Assembly (NCBI GenBank): GCA_002763085.1
Contig: PFCY01000059.1
Span: 1 to 7,109, forward strand
Source: Candidatus Pacearchaeota archaeon CG10_big_fil_rev_8_21_14_0_10_32_14
GTDB lineage: Archaea > Nanobdellota > Nanobdellia > Pacearchaeales > GW2011-AR1
Direction: 5' to 3'
DNA length: 7,109 nt
The notes under the pieces: generated by a model
Told to the model about the DNA's origin: nothing
The model's database searches: none
The model's input: only the letters and a program-made list of their open reading frames with translations
Part shown: positions 6,878 through 7,109 of the stretch, piece by piece
Numbering within the stretch: position 1 is the stretch's first letter
Layout: each line of letters begins with the position of its first letter
Made by a program: the position numbers and the translations under genes

Positions 6878-6987
6878 AGAGGTATGGAAGGATGGAGAGC
6901 AGAGGTATGGAAGGATGGAGAGCAGAGGTATGGAAGGATGGAGAGCAGAGGTATGAAAGGATGGAGAGCAGAGGTATGAAAGGATGG
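6878..6987 (+). repeat. Tandem array of 23-bp purine-rich repeats
   Basis: There are four complete 23-bp units starting at 6878, 6901, 6924 and 6947, and an 18-nt partial unit at 6970-6987. Each begins agaggtatg and the full ones end ggatggagagc. Units 1-3 are identical. Units 4 and 5 share one change, tatggaagg to tatgaaagg. The plus strand is about 83% purine, and each unit contains ATGGA twice, echoing the ATGGAAA core of the repeats nearer cdc6. Units abut without spacers, so this is not a CRISPR array. Iteron-like binding sites or a slippage-generated minisatellite are both possible. Confidence 0.9.
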
Positions 6988-7003
6988 GTCTACAGAAGGA
7001 AAA

Positions 7004-7109
7004 TCATATAAAAAATATATTCTATAAATTTAAGAGATATTGTTAGATACTGCTTCATCCCATATTACAAAAATTAATTTATTTATAATAGAGATTTTAT
7101 TTGGTATTA
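7004..7109. other. A/T-rich segment, candidate DNA unwinding element
   Basis: Roughly four fifths of these bases are A or T, clearly above the window average, and the segment directly abuts the 23-bp array. This is the usual composition of a duplex-unwinding element beside initiator sites. A minus-strand frame is open from the window edge to a TAA at 7030-7032 (25 codons), so the segment could instead contain the end of a neighbouring gene; in such A/T-rich DNA this is weak evidence. Confidence 0.35.

Larger units (their letters stand above)
6661..7109. other. Candidate replication origin (oriC) region
   Basis: This 449-bp stretch has no convincing complete gene and lies directly upstream of Orc1/Cdc6, the place where Pyrococcus and many other archaea keep their origin. 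It holds the two ATGGAAA repeats, the opposed G-tract motif, the 23-bp array and an A/T-rich end. The short stretch 6798-6836 between opposed motifs and the segment 7004-7109 are the two candidates for the unwinding element. The right boundary is not visible. Confidence 0.6.

Noticed and set aside
6878..6987. CRISPR array
   Set aside because: The units abut directly with no unique spacers, and no cas genes are present.
6790..7011. A 73-codon plus-strand open frame across the tandem array
   Set aside because: Its middle is simply the 23-bp repeat read in rotating frames, giving Arg/Gly/Met/Trp-rich low complexity. It has no ribosome binding site and no recognisable domain.

Overview
This window reads as an archaeal chromosome segment, about two thirds A/T, carrying the heart of a replication locus. 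Three genes lie head to tail on the minus strand: Orc1/Cdc6 (origin recognition and helicase loading), then the small (DP1) and large (DP2) subunits of the D-family replicative DNA polymerase. PolD occurs only in archaea, so the domain is certain. DP2 and DP1 are shorter than their Thermococcales counterparts, genes are tightly packed, and the DP2 N-terminal half resembles, from memory, DPANN proteins of the Woesearchaeota/Pacearchaeota kind. That lineage is an inference.

Layout, left to right. Positions 2-67 probably hold the last codons of a plus-strand gene that begins outside the window. Positions 68-276 are a short convergent intergenic region with two copies of a dyad-containing repeat, a separate 8-bp hairpin and a T6 terminator for the polymerase operon. 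DP2 spans 277-3753, DP1 spans 3782-5413 and Orc1/Cdc6 spans 5422-6660. The gaps between the genes are 28 and 8 bp, so they almost certainly form one transcript read from right to left. Only Orc1/Cdc6 has a clear Shine-Dalgarno sequence.

Positions 6661-7109 contain no convincing complete gene and are the best candidate for the replication origin. The order origin, cdc6, DP1, DP2 matches the known Pyrococcus oriC locus. The region holds two 21-bp direct repeats with an ATGGAAA core, an oppositely oriented motif resembling an origin recognition box with a G-tract, a purine-rich array of 23-bp tandem repeats (four full copies and one partial), and a very A/T-rich stretch suited to duplex unwinding.

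In function, Orc1/Cdc6 would bind the adjacent repeats and load the MCM helicase, and PolD would then extend the DNA. DP1 provides the 3'-5' proofreading exonuclease. DP2 provides the polymerase site and ends in a PCNA-interacting peptide. The repeat nearest cdc6 also forms a potential hairpin that touches its ribosome binding site, which suggests feedback control of the initiator. The most novel part of the window is this candidate origin; the genes themselves are established families.
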